A stretch of DNA of 64,000 nt from Isoetes taiwanensis (GCA_021234155.1 JAJEKV010000337.1:184001-248000); one strand, 5' to 3'; positions 12,960 to 26,330 are shown, counted from the first letter of the stretch. The notes: generated by a model not told the origin, from the sequence alone. Made by a program: numbers and translations.

Positions 12960-13440
12960 ATTCCCATCCTGCTCTAGGCCAAAATCCCCTTTTTCAAATC
13001 CCTTGTTTAGTCTGTTCTTGCCAAATCCGAGTTATTTTTCTTGTTTTTTGCAGCTATGATGGTTTCTTGGCATGTTTTTGGATGATTATGGGCCTCAAAG
13101 CTATGATTAATCCATTGAATTAGTTAAAAAGTTTGGGTTCTTAGCACGATTTCCAAGGAATGAAATTTGAAGGTCGAAAGAAGGTCAAACTTGAAAATTT
13201 CAAAACCCAAACCACATGTTTTTTGAAAAATGAGCATTTCTATTTTTGGGGCAAAAAAAGGACAAAGATGGGTGATGCGGCAAAATAATAGCAAGTACCC
13301 TTTTCCCTAGTCAAAAACTTTTTGTGACATGTGGAGGTGATGTGGATGACATGGAGGTGAGGTGGATGACCTTTCATGACGATGTGGATATTTGATGGTG
13401 ATGTGGATGATGTGGTGTGAAATTCGACATGTGTCACCAA
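12960..13440 (+). repeat. Dispersed degenerate repeat, inverted partner at 41690-42410
   Basis: This interval matches the reverse complement of 41690-42410 in several blocks. These are a ttccttggcatg-like block with agctatgattag, a block with tttccaaggaatgaaatttgaaggtc, and a run of gatgtggatga/gaggtggatgac words next to ctagtcaaaaac. No protein is encoded. The gatgtgga-type words make a loose minisatellite at 13328-13425. LINE D was inserted immediately after it. Confidence 0.7.
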
Positions 13441-16400
13441 GGCATTACTTTTTTGTATTTCTTGGGGGAGGAGCGACTGGCATGGGATTCCCTTCTCAAC
13501 AATTGTGGCTTCGTTCTCCTCCCACCATTGAATACTCCCTATTCATGGTCTAATAAACAAAAAGGAATGGACAGAGTTTACTGTCTGCTAGACAGATTTT
13601 ATGTCGCTAACAAGTCGGCCCCCTTTATGGACCGGTGCTATATGGAAGGGGACCTTTCTTTTTCCCAGTCGGATCATATCCCACAAAACTAGTATTTGAA
13701 GATCTTCCCTTCCGCTGCATCTAAAAGGAAATGTCCCCTTTAAATTCAATACTGTGGCTCCCTAGGGAAGGATCTCTTTTGTACACCATTCAAAGAATAC
13801 ACATTGCTTTCGGTCAAGGGAAGAGGGTCTTCCTAGTATGAAATCTTGGGTCAAGAAAAATGCCGATATGAAGGACTGGATAAAAAAGTGGGGGAAACTA
13901 CGGGCTACCAAGTTCCGGGAAACTAAGGTTGACTTATACAACCAAGTTCGACAGGTTAAACAAGGTTTGATTCTAGATCCCTTTAATACTGCCAATCAGG
14001 CACTTGAGGAAGAGATAGAGGTCAAAATAAAAGCGATAGAAGAGGAAGAGGCTCGAGGGGCCGCTATTAGATCTAAGACCAAATGGTATGCGGAGGTTGA
14101 TCATGAAAGCTCTAAATGTTTTTTTAGATTGGCGGGGAGCAAAGGCCGAGAATAGTATCCGCCGCTTAGTAATGATCAGAGCGTGGTTCTTAAAGAGGAG
14201 GCAGAAATTAAATCCTTCTTCAGAGACAGTTATGAGAGGTTGTTCAAAGAAGATCCCCTCCCAAGTGACTATTACGGTCGATGCTCTGAGTGGCTCCCCT
14301 CTTTGAGGCAAGGCCAGATAGTGACTGATGGAGAAAATAAACTTCTACTTCAAGAGCCTCGTGATGTAGAAATCTACAAGACTCTGTGTTCTTTAGCTTC
14401 GGTAAGTCGAGGATCCGATGGGGTTCCCTCCGAGTTCTATGTCGAATGCAGATATACTTGGGCCATTCTTCACCATTTGCAATCAAGGGAGCATGGGCGG
14501 TCAAATACCTTCACCTGACCCTAGCAACTGGATTTATCTCCTTGATTCCAAAAGTCAATAAGCCCCAGGTGCCAAATGAATGGAGACCAATAGCACTAAC
14601 CAATGTGTTGTACAAAGTAATCATGAAGGTCATTGCTAATCGTTTGAAGCCAATATTAACCCGTTTGATTGGATGTGAACAATCAGCTTTTCTCCCAGGC
14701 AGGAACATTTTGGACAACTATCTGGCAGCCTAGAGAGGGGCTCCATTGGTGTAAGTCTTCTCGAATTGTGTAATCTTGAAGCCGGATTTTCGTGAGAGCC
14801 TATGACTCTCTTAGGTGGAGCGGGCTAAAAAATGTGATGGCTCATATGGGCTTTGAAATAAACTTTATAGAGTTAGTTATGGGTTTGAACAAGATGGCAT
14901 CAACATCTGCTTCGGTTAATGGTCACCGACCGGGTCTCTTTGAGCTCGAAAGGGGATTAGGTGGGTGTCCCCTTGCTCCTTACCTTTTATAATCATGGCA
15001 TATCTCTTAACCCGTATGGTGAAAAGTTTGATGACGAGGGATTGGCCGAATGGGTTACTTCTTCCATGTTCCAATCTAAATCGACTATTATGCAATATGC
15101 AGATGATACCTTTCTTTTCTTAAGGTATGCGATGATGGGAGTTTTCCCGCTTTTCAACAGTTTTAAATTCTTTTTACTCCATATCGAGGGGATTGGGCTG
15201 AATCACGCTAAATGTGATGTAATATGGCCTTTTGAAGAAGACATTGATACAAGGGTCAGGGCATGGAATTATCATATAGTGGCAGCTACAGAGACGACTA
15301 AGCTGTTGGGTATGCCACTTAACCTTGGAGAAAATCTAAAGGGTCTTTGGGGGCCAATTATAGAAAGGATCCGAAAGAAGGTTAACCTCTGGTCTTGTAA
15401 GTCCTTGTCCACTATGGGGAGAGTGACAGTAGCCAATGCGATCCTTAATGCGACTCATGTTTATTATTCCTCGGCTATTGTAGCGCGGAAGTATATATAT
15501 GACCAGTTATTAGTAATCATTCGTAAATTCATTTAAGGAGGGAAGATAGATGGGGTTGCATGCTCAGAAATGTGCCGAAGTAGAAAGGATGGGGGATTGG
15601 GATGTAAAGACCCAATGGTCCAGAGGGAAGGTTCGGGTGCCTAAGTTTGCCCTCGAGGGCTATCCAGGGATGCATCCCCCTATTGCATTTAAAGGCATCG
15701 GCAAAGAGGGTAAGATAAAGGGGAAACCTTCTACCCCTAGAGATGAGGTTAGCTCCTACTTTTATAAATTCTCAATGGTCGGAGGTACTTCCCAAAGAAT
15801 GAGGGAAGATATTAGAAGCTTGGTGGATGTGCAAGAGTCTTTTTAGTATAGCGATGCTCATTGGGAGGGGGCTAGTATATTTTGGAACACTAGGATCCGG
15901 GAGAGGGATGCGCCCTCTTGCACTTTGTACCCCCGAAAGTGTTTACTAAGTGGCGTGTGTTGCGTGAATTGTAAGGTTGGGCAGCCGTGGGAAAACGATA
16001 GATGGATTACTTGGACCAGATTTAAAGCTCTAGTTCCGTGTGTTGGGGAAGGTGATAGGAAGGTCTTTAGAAAGATTATGGTGAATGTCAATACACGGTC
16101 TCCGTATTGTAGGGGAAGAAGATAGGTGGTTATGTGGAGATGGGGCGTAATATAAAGTCAAAAAGTTGTATGGATTGCTAATGCCATAGTCCCCATTAAA
16201 GGTCAAAGGCAGACAGTGTTGGGATTAGATCAAGCGTAAACCAAGGGTCTATTGACAAAGTCTTGGGTCTCCTTATGTTCCAAAAGATTCAATTCTTTCG
16301 TTGGATCAGTCTACAAGAAGGTGTATACACTATGACATGGTCGTTGAACAAGGGTGTTGTTCAACATGATCTCTCGCCCTCTAGGATGTGGAGCGTCGAG

Positions 16401-17098
16401 ACAATGGATCATCTTTTCTTTTGTCCGATTATAGGAGACTTCGGAGGTGGGTTTGTCCAATTATTGGGCCACAGATGTGCCTATCATGGCCGGTCATTCT
16501 AGCCAAAGATAGGAGCGATATTATTCAACTCACTTTTAACCAACATATCATTGTGGTGTATTTGGAAACACCGATGTGGTGTAGCTCTTGGAGGACCGGG
16601 TCAAAGCAAAGAACAAGGATTCGTATCAGCCTTCAACATGGAGGTAGCCCTCATTGCCTTGGCCCACCCGGGGAAGTTTGGCCACAATTATAACAAGAAC
16701 TTGGATAGAATTGGCGATATAGGGGATTCTATTCATTTTTCAAATGCTTTGGGATCTGGATTTCGCCAGTGCAGTGAAGAGGGGTTTATGACCTGTCCGA
16801 CACCTATCAGGATGTTGGATGGATGATCTTCGTCTTCCGTGGTTTTCTCCTAAGTTCTTGTTGCTTGGAATTGGCTGCTAACTCCATATAGTATCTAAGC
16901 CTGGATGAAGATGGTTTTTTTTATAGTAATCCAGGGGTAGGGAAGATTGGAGTGGTAGTTTTTAGTACAATCCTTGACACTTACGAGTTATATCCGCTTT
17001 GTGATAATTCTTTCTATCAATCCCATTTGGGGATATCCTATGTAAATTTTTATATATTAATACATACTCTTACCCTCAAAAAAAAAAAAAAAAAAACT
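13440..17098 (+). mobile_element. L1-like LINE, 5'-truncated, with poly(A) (LINE D)
   Basis: The element starts inside the endonuclease domain (ERLAWDSLLNNCGFVLLPPL, then YSWSNKQKGMDRVYCLLDRF at about 13540-13600). It runs through a reverse transcriptase and a zf-RVT-like tail (near 16350-16430, MDHLFFCPI) to a run of about 19 A residues at 17079-17096. This is the expected layout of a 5'-truncated L1-type copy. It differs in sequence from LINEs A-C and belongs to another subfamily. Stops and frameshifts are frequent. A clear target duplication was not seen. Confidence 0.88.
14380..15536 (+). pseudogene. LINE D reverse transcriptase remnant
   Basis: Blocks in order are GFISLIPKVNKPQVPNEWRP and LTNVLYKVIMKVIANRLKP, then CEQSAFLPGRNILDN (14530-14720), GCPLAP near 14970, and the catalytic YADDTFLF at 15097-15120. 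A thumb-like part follows, with ATETTKLLGMPLN and LSTMGRVTVANAILNA. The YADD box is intact, so decay is moderate. Frameshifts near 14735, 14800 and 14960 split the domain. In an active element this enzyme would copy LINE RNA at the nicked target. Confidence 0.9.
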
Positions 17099-18621
17099 TG
17101 CCTTCTCAGGATGTATGATGATAAATATGTTTCTAGAAAGAGAATATGGTCGTCGACCTTAGGAATGGCCAAATTTGATGGAGTCTTAACATTTTCTCGT
17201 ATATAGTGGATGAACAATGGATGTGTGACATGTCTTGACTAGAAAAAAAAGGTCTTTGCTAACTAACTTTGGTGTTGGAAAATGGCAATGGTGTATGGAA
17301 GGAGGAAGAATAAGATGTGAGAGATGATTTTTGGGTTGAAACCAAGATAGTAGAGCCGAGGGAAATTTGAATGCCTTGGAACGCGAAACATCATGTCAAA
17401 AAACTTGAATCTAGCAATATATGAATGTAATTCAAGGGGTCTACCAAACTTTAAATTAGGGATCTTCAAGATTTATCTCCAAGGCTTCACAAATGCCCTA
17501 TGATCAAACTTTCTTCTCGCATATGATATCCAATCAAAGTCCCCCCTTGGTTCTTCATACTAACCATCTTCTACAAGTTTTCAAAGATAGATGTCTTCAA
17601 GATCCATGGTCCATTAGCTCATGCACGTCCACATCAAGCCAAATATTTGCAAAAAGTGTGGTATATCCACATAGCTCTTCTATGCTGCCAAAATGTGGCA
17701 GCAGTGGAGAGGTTGGATGCATTCAAGGTAGGGTAAGACATGTCTTAAGCTGGTAAGAAGGGTGCTGTGTGGTGCACTCCTTGGTGGACTACTTCCCCTA
17801 CTTTCTATAGTGTAGGCCTTTGTTGTGGTGTATGAGCACGGTAAGGTCTACAACATGTTATTCAATCCTTATCAATGTTGACTCATTTTTTATCTAGTAA
17901 TTAGATTCTTCTAAAAAGGTCGTACCACTGTGGTTGGGCCTTGCACTCACTGCAGGGCGACCATGATAGAGGTTTATGCTTATTAGATAGCAGATTTATT
18001 CTCACCAGTATTATAGATTGAAACCAGGGGCTTCGGTGTTGATGTTGCACCCTTACAAGCTTATTAGATTTTGGTTCTTATTCATCTGAAGCTCTTGGAT
18101 TGGTTTATGCTATTCTTATTTTGACACAATACTTGTGGTCTTTCAGTAATACATAGATTTATTAAGATTGCATCTATGGATTGTTTTGTAGAGCTTAGTA
18201 TTGATGTTTTTGTTAGATGGCATCTTCGTCTTGATGGAACTACGTGGAATATCGAGTAATAAGTTGCTTTATTTCAAAATGTTAGACTTTATATTTTCTA
18301 CATTTTATGCTATATTATGTAAAGGATACTTTTGAAACATGAGTTCTCAGTGGTCGTGATCTCCTATTCCAATTAGGAGAAACTGGAGTAGAGATCTTTA
18401 CATAGATGGTGCGGTAAGTAATGCTATATGTGCATGGGCAGGAGATGGGTGGCTTCTGATTATTGTGCACTTGACGTCATGAGGTGGCAAGACTAAATGG
18501 AAATAGATGTAGGTGGCCCGTTCTTTGTCTATTTATTCCAATGGCCTTGGATCCTTACATATAGGGAGCTCCAACCTTGCGCAGCTGGGATCAAGTTCTT
18601 GAAATGTTCGAATCCATGCTA
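17099..18621. other. Gene-free interval before the LTR element
   Basis: No gene, RNA or clear repeat was recognised between the poly(A) of LINE D and the target duplication of the LTR element at 18622. Confidence 0.5.
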
Positions 18622-18626
18622 CTGTC

Positions 18627-19394
18627 TGTTACAATTTCTGAAAGCTGTGAGACTGCATAGGGGCGGTAGTTAGGAAATTAGTCTAGGAAGTGCCACTAGG
18701 TGGCATGGGAATGTCGCGAAACATTCAAAAGGCTAGTTACTGCATAGGGGCAGTGTTATGGGATTTTATAATGGCAAAAGTTTCATAAGATAAAGTGCCT
18801 TTTTAAATAAATGTTAATGAAGTGCCCTTATTTTATATGAACCATTTAAATTGAGGGTCCGCGTGGCGGAACCCCATTGGCTGGGTTATTCCAAAGGGAA
18901 TTTTCCCTTTGCACGATCATCTACAGTCTGGAACTGCCGGATCTACATCAGAGGGCCGAATCTAGCAAAAGGCTGGATATTTCGAGCTGAGAAAAAGGTT
19001 GAAGCCTTAGTATCTCCTAATCTTGAAAAACACAGCGATTTGTAGAGCTTGTCGAAGAAGTTTAGTTTCTTGATAAGCATCCCTGGTTTTGTATTGTTTG
19101 AACTTGAGATATTCTCCTTGATTGCCCAGAGGCAATTTCGACCTATTTGGGGTTGTTTCCAAATCCTTTTTGTGAAATTGGGAACCATCTATTGTTTCCT
19201 GTGATTGCTCTTGTGATTGAGCAATACTGCGATTGCAGTATTAAGTTCTTGAGATAGAACTTGTTGAACCTAGGCTTCAAGCTAATGTTGGGGGTTAGTA
19301 AGCGGTTGCGTGTGGGGAGTGCTTGGAACTCAAGGTTGTGGGAAACTTCGGGGGTTCTAGATAGCACAAGTAATCCTACTTTTTGTAGGTGAAA
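18627..19394 (+). repeat. 5' LTR of the composite element
   Basis: It aligns with 33423-34207 along its whole length, with scattered substitutions. It lacks about 17-20 bp present in the 3' LTR (the tatataagggattcaggg region), which removes the only TATA-like box seen in the LTR. A tRNA primer-binding site matching initiator Met tRNA was not seen immediately after the LTR. Confidence 0.9.
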
Positions 19395-20620
19395 GGCTGA
19401 ACCTAAAAGCAGACCGAATTTCCAATGGAGGTATGGATAGCTAAGGAAAAGAGGTGCCATTTTGCAGTTTTCTCAGAAAGCTCTGTTTGCTTCGAGCTTC
19501 GCAAGGAAGACTCCTTGAGGGCGAGATTAGCTTTGGGAAAGTTCCAGGGCGTTTGGTGAAGTGGTTGAGGAGCATCAATCGTCCAAAAAAAGACCATAAT
19601 ACAACTATGTTGAAGCTTGCTGGCTGATAATCGGTTCCTAATTCCACTCTCTTATAACTTTAATAGTTCCTAAAGTTAATATTATTAACTTAGCTAACTA
19701 TTATCCATTACTAGCAGGGCTAGTACTCTCAAGGGCCTGGGGTTCTTGCCTGCAGCACGGGGTTTTGCAAAACTGCAACTGGGTTTGCTGGCTATGTGTA
19801 CAGTTTGGAAATGGACCGTTTGCCTTTGGTGCTTAGGTGATGTTAAGCAGTTACATCGTGGGGGAGCCCGGGGCTTAGTGGTGGGAGGTAGACGAATTGC
19901 GTCCAACTTTGTTAGCCCTTAACGAAATTTTTGTAAGGAATTGGCGAGGACGGCTATGTTATTATTGACTCAGCAGTCAATAGAGCACACCCTAAGGTCC
20001 ATGCTAGAAGTTCACAATAATTGGGAATTGTTGAGGTGGATTTCAAACTGATTCCTACATAGTGTTAGGGCTCTAATTCCGTGGGAGTTTTGGGGTCTAG
20101 TACGTGTTAGAACTTAGCAGTTTAAATACTGTGTTTTGGAAGCAGTGCTTCCATTAGGACCCCGGGAGTCTTGAACAGTTATGGACGTGGTGAAATCTGG
20201 GATTCCATGGTGAGGGCAGAAGTCCAAACATGTGGTATCTACCATGATAGTAGGTCAAGTGACCATACTTGGTAATGATTGCAATGACCCATATGGATAT
20301 ATGTCTGTGCAATTGACGCCAGCCATATTGATACTCAGCTTAACATCGGGGATGTTAAAAGATGGATGAGTCCGTTAATTGAGCATAAATATCCATTGAA
20401 GCTACTTAAGAATGTGGAACTATTCTGGTTATTATCCACAAAGGCTTTGTGGACATTCTTGAGTTTGATCTCAGAAAGGCTTTGCTTTATGTGGGGATCG
20501 GACAAGGTAGACCTTTGACTTGTCTTTTTGTTCAAAACAATCAATCGACTCTGGGAATTGAGATTAGAAGGTTCTATTGTATGTTGCACTAGGTGCACTA
20601 TTGTGAGAGTTAAACCAGAC
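19395..20620. other. LTR element interior, unassigned
   Basis: The sequence between the 5' LTR and LINE B shows no recognisable gag motif or long frame. It is probably a decayed untranslated leader plus gag. Confidence 0.4.
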
Positions 20621-23309
20621 TTTTTTTTTTTGAAGGACGAAAGCCAAAAAGTTTATTAATCAGAGAAAAAGTATAAAATTTACATGTCTCATCTAACCGT
20701 GTAAGCACTGAGAGATGCCACAGAGCACGAGCCCGAGCAACAATGTACTTACTCTTTAATAGGAGACTAATGATAAGAATCAATCCAAGATCTTGAATCC
20801 GGATCCACCAGCCACGGAAATCAACGGAAGAACACTCGTAGGTCGCCAATATCTTTTTTCCGGGCCACGTAATAACACCGTGGTGAGATGAATAAATGCC
20901 CCGAAGATGTGGTGTTCGCGACGCCCCATATCGACCATAGATCTGGAGCCAACTAGAACCAAGATGAAATGTCTTTGTTTATTTTGGAGGCCATGCATTG
21001 GGATAGACGTTAAAAAAGGATGCATCGGCGGTCAAATGAACTGCTAAACAAACCTTGTAGCCGGGACCACGCCTGGTTGAACCTCGGGACAATCAAAGAG
21101 ACAATGCTCAAGAGTCTCAACGTCCGGAGAGGCAGAGCGGGCATACCTCAGATATCCGAGGATCATAGCATGTCGGCGGGCATTAACCCGCAGATTTTTG
21201 TGGATAACCCGCCACCACAGCATGTAGACTTTAGGGTGGAGCAACCTATCCCAAAGCCATCGCCATAACGCATTACAAAGTGGGTCTGTGGAACATGTAG
21301 GTGCCACCCATCCGGCAACCGGAGAGGTTGTGGTGCTAAAAGAAGGCGATATGCTGACTGGACAAATTGCTTGCCTTTTGTGAATATTTTCATGACAGCC
21401 CCATGGTACCCTTCAAAGCACCAACTTGCACCTATAAGAGGCAAATTTTTCGCGACCTTCTCCCATAGAGATACATCCCAACGAGAGAGCAGAACTTCAC
21501 CGAAATTCAAGCCAAGTTAGTAGGCGCCCTCCTCATACCATGCTTGAATAGAGACAACACCGCAAGAACCCACCGCCTCCTGTAAGGGGATGAACCAGGC
21601 TGCCAATGGAGGTGCCGAGGGGTCCGAGGCATGGTGCCCACCACCATGGAGTCTCCAATAGGGTGTGGATAGAGGGGCATGGCCGTAAGAGATGTCTCGA
21701 TCGCTCTCCCATGCCAACAAGCCCGCAAAAATGGAGAAGCAGCTTGGAAAAGGTCTGCAGAGTCTGAAAATAAAGCCCAAGATAGGACTGGTTTGATAGC
21801 CTTCTTGCCTAGAAGGATACAGTGACCAAGAGCTTGTCTAAGAAGGCGTGAACCAGGAGAGTCATCCTCACCATTCAGGAGTCTCCAAATGAACTTTGAA
21901 ATAAGCACTTTGCTCTGCGAGAAGAAGTCCATCATACCTGGACCCACGCCCATTTTGGAAGGATGCACGACCAAGCCACCTTAACCACGGCACCTTCCTC
22001 ATTGCACGCCCAAATGAAGTTCCAGAACTATTGCAATGAGCTCACGCACTTTGATGCAGTGGTGCTAGCAAGTAAGGATGCCATAAAAAAACATGGGTAC
22101 TACTCTGGACCGACTTGGCCACCGTAATGTCGACTGCAAAGAGACAACTTAGCGGTGGACCACCGAATAAAGTGCTTCTCCAAATCCCTAATGATCTCTG
22201 GTCCCCATGCAGCTCCCCATAGTAACATGGATGCCAACTGGAATCCCCAACAACTTGATGGCTCTGCCCATGAGCAAGTAATTTCCATGGATAATCGCGG
22301 AACACATGTGGAGCGGATTATCCAATGTCCACAAAGTTTATACATTTCGCCATCCCACAAGAACAGGAAGCCGGTGAAAAGTGTCTAAAAGCATTTTGGC
22401 AAAAGAACAAGATTCTCATCATTAGCTTACTGGGAAGAGGAACGCGGTCGTCTGCGATATTGATTGCAAACCTCTTGGGTGCCGCGACTCTATTGCAAGA
22501 CCATGGAGAAGTCCCTCTGTCGTTTGTAATGGTGAATAACCGTGACAAAGCCTCTGCAACAATTGTGAAAAGCAATGGTGCTAAAGGGCATCCCCGACTT
22601 AATACCACCGGCGTGAAGTGAAAAACATGTGACGGCTCACCATGGAACAGGGCAGATCGCCTCGAAAGCAGAGAGATATGCAGCTTCATAATATCTGATG
22701 TGAATTGTTCCCCAAATCCCAGTCTTAGCATACAACGACGCATGAATTCCCAGCTGACACTGTTATAAGCTTTTGCAAAATCAAGCTTAAGGTATACAAC
22801 TGGAAGATTTTGCCTACGTGCCCAATAAATTCCCTCGTAAGCAGCAGCAACATTATTCAAAATGCACCGTTTTGGAAGAAAAACCCCCGGGTTGTTGAGA
22901 TGGACTCTTCCAAGATGTCCTTTACCCGCCTCGCAAAAGCCTTGGCGAAGATCTTATATAATGGATGACAATAAGGTGATGGGCATAATCTGAAAATAGT
23001 CTGAGGATCCTTGACCTTTGGGGATGAGTGAGATGGCACTGTGTTTAGACTTCTATCCAAAGCAATTGGACCGTAGAAAGTTACGAGAAAGCATCATATA
23101 CATCCGCTCCAGCCATTCCCAATACTCGGAAGAACTCAATTGGCAAACCATCCAAACCTCGGCATTTGCCTTCTTTTCGGTTCAAAGACTAACGATTTTA
23201 AATCGCTGACCGTCATAGCCGCCTTCTCTATTGACTTCAGGGCCTGCTCACCAGAGATGATGGGGGAAATCCTAGATAAAACAGCATCTTGCATTTCTGA
23301 TTGAAAGGG
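20621..23309 (-). mobile_element. L1-like LINE, 5'-truncated, same family as LINE A (LINE B)
   Basis: Read on the minus strand, it starts near 23309 just upstream of the fingers part of the reverse transcriptase and ends with tcgtccttc plus poly(A) (seen as poly(T) at 20621-20631). Flanking words gttaaaccagac (20609-20620) and attagaccatag (23311-23322) may be a diverged target duplication. The zf-RVT tail is visible at 21300-21044 (VYMLWWRVIHKNLRVNARRH, then CLFDCPEVQP). It was inserted head-on against LINE C inside the LTR element. Confidence 0.88.
22318..22860 (-). pseudogene. LINE B reverse transcriptase, best-preserved part
   Basis: A 180-codon open frame contains NNVAAAYEGIYWARR, VYLKLDFAKAYNSVSWEFM, LGFGEQFTSDIMKLH, SRGCPLAPLLFTIVAEALSR and, at 22447-22458, the catalytic box reading IADD where this family has FADD. 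The palm aspartates are thus both present. The fingers part lies upstream in other frames (22860-23260, ISGEQALKSIEKAAMTVSDL). The connection and zf-RVT parts lie downstream. It is inactive because of these frameshifts. Confidence 0.92.
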
Positions 23310-23929
23310 AAGATATTAGACCATAGGAAACATGAGGAGGCGCTCATGATGGCGCTTAGGGTTTCAGCTCTACTCTTTTGCTCATAACTCGAGATTCCAG
23401 TATCAGATTCAGGTGTTCCTGGGCTCGTTGGAAATCTTATCGAAAGAGCTTTCCGTCGGTGTATGATTTGTATGGTGTTTCCTCTGTTTTGGTCAGACGG
23501 TTCAGATCTGAAACTTCGGCCCTCCTCTCTTGGTGGAGATGACAAGATCCAGATGTGACTTAAAAGCGTGCTTCTGGTGCTTCTACCACAGTTCATGGTG
23601 GAATTGGCAAAGAATATGCTGCGATTCTTCCAGGATGAGTGTACGCGATGCACACAAGATGGCTCGTGAGGGTGCTCTTTCGACTCCTGAGAGTGTAGTC
23701 TCTTCGGTGCATCTCAATCCTCTAGTGTTGCCCAATATGTCTTCTAATGGCATGAGTGTGGCCGCCTTCAATTGAGACAGGGAGCTCCATCTTCTTCCTC
23801 GCCTCGCCATTTGCTCCGGTTTCCCGATCGGCTATGGTTGCAAAGAACTACAAGCCAACGCTGCCCACATCTGGGTGAGACTGGAAGCCGTGGTTGTGCC
23901 ATTGGAAAACTCTTCCAGGGGTGTCACAC

Positions 23930-24275
23930 CTCCAACGACGCGTTGGAGGTTCTCGCACCAGGTGGTGCACTCGGCCAATTAGCGCCCCAACACTTTCGTT
24001 GGAGGTTCCGTTGGCGGGGACCCTCTTGCTCTATCGGGGATTCTTTGCTGGGCTATTAGCTCCTCCTCGGCTACGTGTTGGAAGTCCCTCATATCAGTTC
24101 AGACCTCATGTGCGTGGTAGAGTGCTCCCTGCCGACGGCCGCACCTAATAGTATTGCACTGGGCGCACCTCCAACACAGGTTGGAAGTTCCCCTGTATGG
24201 ACTACTTCTTCGTGTAGTGCTGGTGGTGGTGCAACCTCCACAACCGGTGTACGCCCAACACACGTTGGAGGTTCC
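23930..24275 (+). repeat. Palindromic minisatellite inside LINE C
   Basis: The word gttggaggttc and its complement cctccaac recur at about 23932-23955, 23998-24010, 24075-24090, 24168-24190 and 24258-24275, often as back-to-back inverted pairs. Spacing is irregular, about 60-90 bp. Confidence 0.6.
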
Positions 24276-25696
24276 TCGAGGCGGGAGGAGTTTCCCCTCT
24301 TCCCCCCGGGCGGGCTGGGCGACATCCTCTTCCATCCCCCGAGCTGCATCGACCACACCTTGGAGATCATCCGATATAGTTCTCGAAGATTCTGGTGTGT
24401 CCGTTCTCGAAGTGGCTTTGCAAGGGCCCGGTGGCTCCCGCCACCTCGGCTCAGGTCTCGAGGCCATTGCCACCATGGTGGATAATAACAGGAAGGAAGT
24501 TGTGTCCTATCTCCAAGAATTGCAAGCCAAGCAAGACTCTATGGATGTCCGGCTCATCGGCATTTAAATTTTTATGAGGTTCGGGAGTGCGGGGCAACTT
24601 TTGAGCATTTTGGGGCTCCAAAGGTGCGGATTAGCCATGAGGATCATCGGCGACACATGTGGAGGGATGTTGCGCGGTTCCGTGGTCTCCGCCACTTCAC
24701 CGCCCTTGGATCCCCGCTGTGGGATCTTGGCCGTTCGGGCACCTTCACAAGCTGGGGCTCCTCGCTTATCAATCTATCAAGCTTGTGGCAAAAGATCGTT
24801 GCTTTCTTTTGATGTTTGAATCTCCTGAACCGCTGCTCAACTCATAGAACGAGGAGTTGATCCTCTCTCGAAACACTTCTTGCTCTATCAACAAGATGTT
24901 CCTCGGATCCTTTCCACTAAGCCAGATGCCTTTACGTGCCCCTTTTGGTTTGCTATCGAAGATTTCCCTCCGTGAGTTCTGAGGATTCCAAGTTCATTTT
25001 CGCCATTGCTAATGAGATTGGACTCCATTTGCAACACTCCATAACCAACGGCATCACCAAGGTTTGCGTGGCAAGGCCCATTCATCGGGATTTGCCTCAA
25101 ACAATTGTTGTCCAAAGTGGGCCCATGTTCTTTCCATTTCAAATTGCCCTTGTTGAATGGTCCCGAAGCTAGCTCTCATGTTTCCCCAAGCCCCTCTCTT
25201 TGCTCAATATCGTAGGGGTTCACCAACAGATTCTCCATCCGCTCCTCCAGGCACTCCATGCTCCTAGATCAGCTCCCACCTCGGTGGATATCTCATTACA
25301 AGTCCTCGCGGCTCGTGATTGCCCCCCCGCTTCTTCCGGGGCCAGCTCCTCCACCTCAGTCTGGATCACCAAATGTTGAGACCGGCTGAAATCCGTAAAT
25401 CGCAAGAGCAAATTGAAGAGGCTCGTGGGCAGTATATGGACATTGATTGGGCATCCACCCACCGCCCTAAACATCCACCGCAGGCCACAACCATGAAAGT
25501 CGCTAAGGCATCTAATTCCTCTCAAGCCCCGCCCTCGGTTCGCCGTGGCATCGCCCTCCCATTGCATCCCATGGTGGTCGCTTTGATCCACATCCGGTTG
25601 ATGAGGTTGCTGCCATGCCGTGTGCCGTGAAACATCCTCAAGTTCCCCTTGAGACACCAAAGTGGTCTCATCTCGAATTGGCCCCATCACAAGATC

Positions 25697-26330
25697 AATG
25701 CGGTTAGTCTCATGGAACGTTCGGGGTAGCATCCTCCCCTCTTTGAGTCGTATTTCTTTTACCTTATCTAGATTGGATGTCGCTTTGGCGTCTTCAAGAG
25801 CATAAGTGTCGAAGGGAGACGCATCAAAGCTTCCGTGACATGATTGGTCGCAGTTTAATGTCCTTATCGCTTGAACGGTGATTCTTCCAGTCTGCAGTGG
25901 GTCGCGGATAGCATGGCTTCCTTTCCTTGCCGTCGTCTTTACCAGGCTGATCGCTTTGGTCAATTTGGGCCCTAATTGTGTGGCAGGAGCAAGGGGTTAA
26001 ATATGGTCTAATTAATGTTTATGCCCACAATAGACCGCACTGCAGAGCTTCATGTGGGCCCTTTTGCAGGGAAGATACTCACCTTTGGGCCGCCACATTT
26101 TTGGCTTCTTGTTGGGGATCTCAATATGGTGGAAGTGGAGTCCGATCGATTCTGGGGCCACCCTACGGTGGTGTCACCGGTTTTGAACGCCAAAGAATGG
26201 CTTCTTGCCTACTCCATGACCGCAACCTCTGAGGAGATTGATGGTGAGGGTGCCTTCACTTGGTGCAATGGTCAAGTTGGTGGGGTCGCAAGCTCGGTTG
26301 GATAGAACTTACCGGAATGCGTATACTGAT
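25697..26330 (+). pseudogene. LINE C AP-endonuclease domain remnant
   Basis: The frame opens with RLVSWNVRGS and, after frameshifts, continues with GLINVYAHNRP, a LVGDLNMVEVESDRFW block (GDFN motif with Phe to Leu) and FTWCNGQVGG. This is the order found in LINE A. Several frame changes and stops make it inactive. Confidence 0.75.

Noticed and set aside
24089-24567. Overlapping long frames on both strands near 24.1-24.6 kb
   Set aside because: They arise from the palindromic minisatellite in LINE C; only the LINE reading has motifs.
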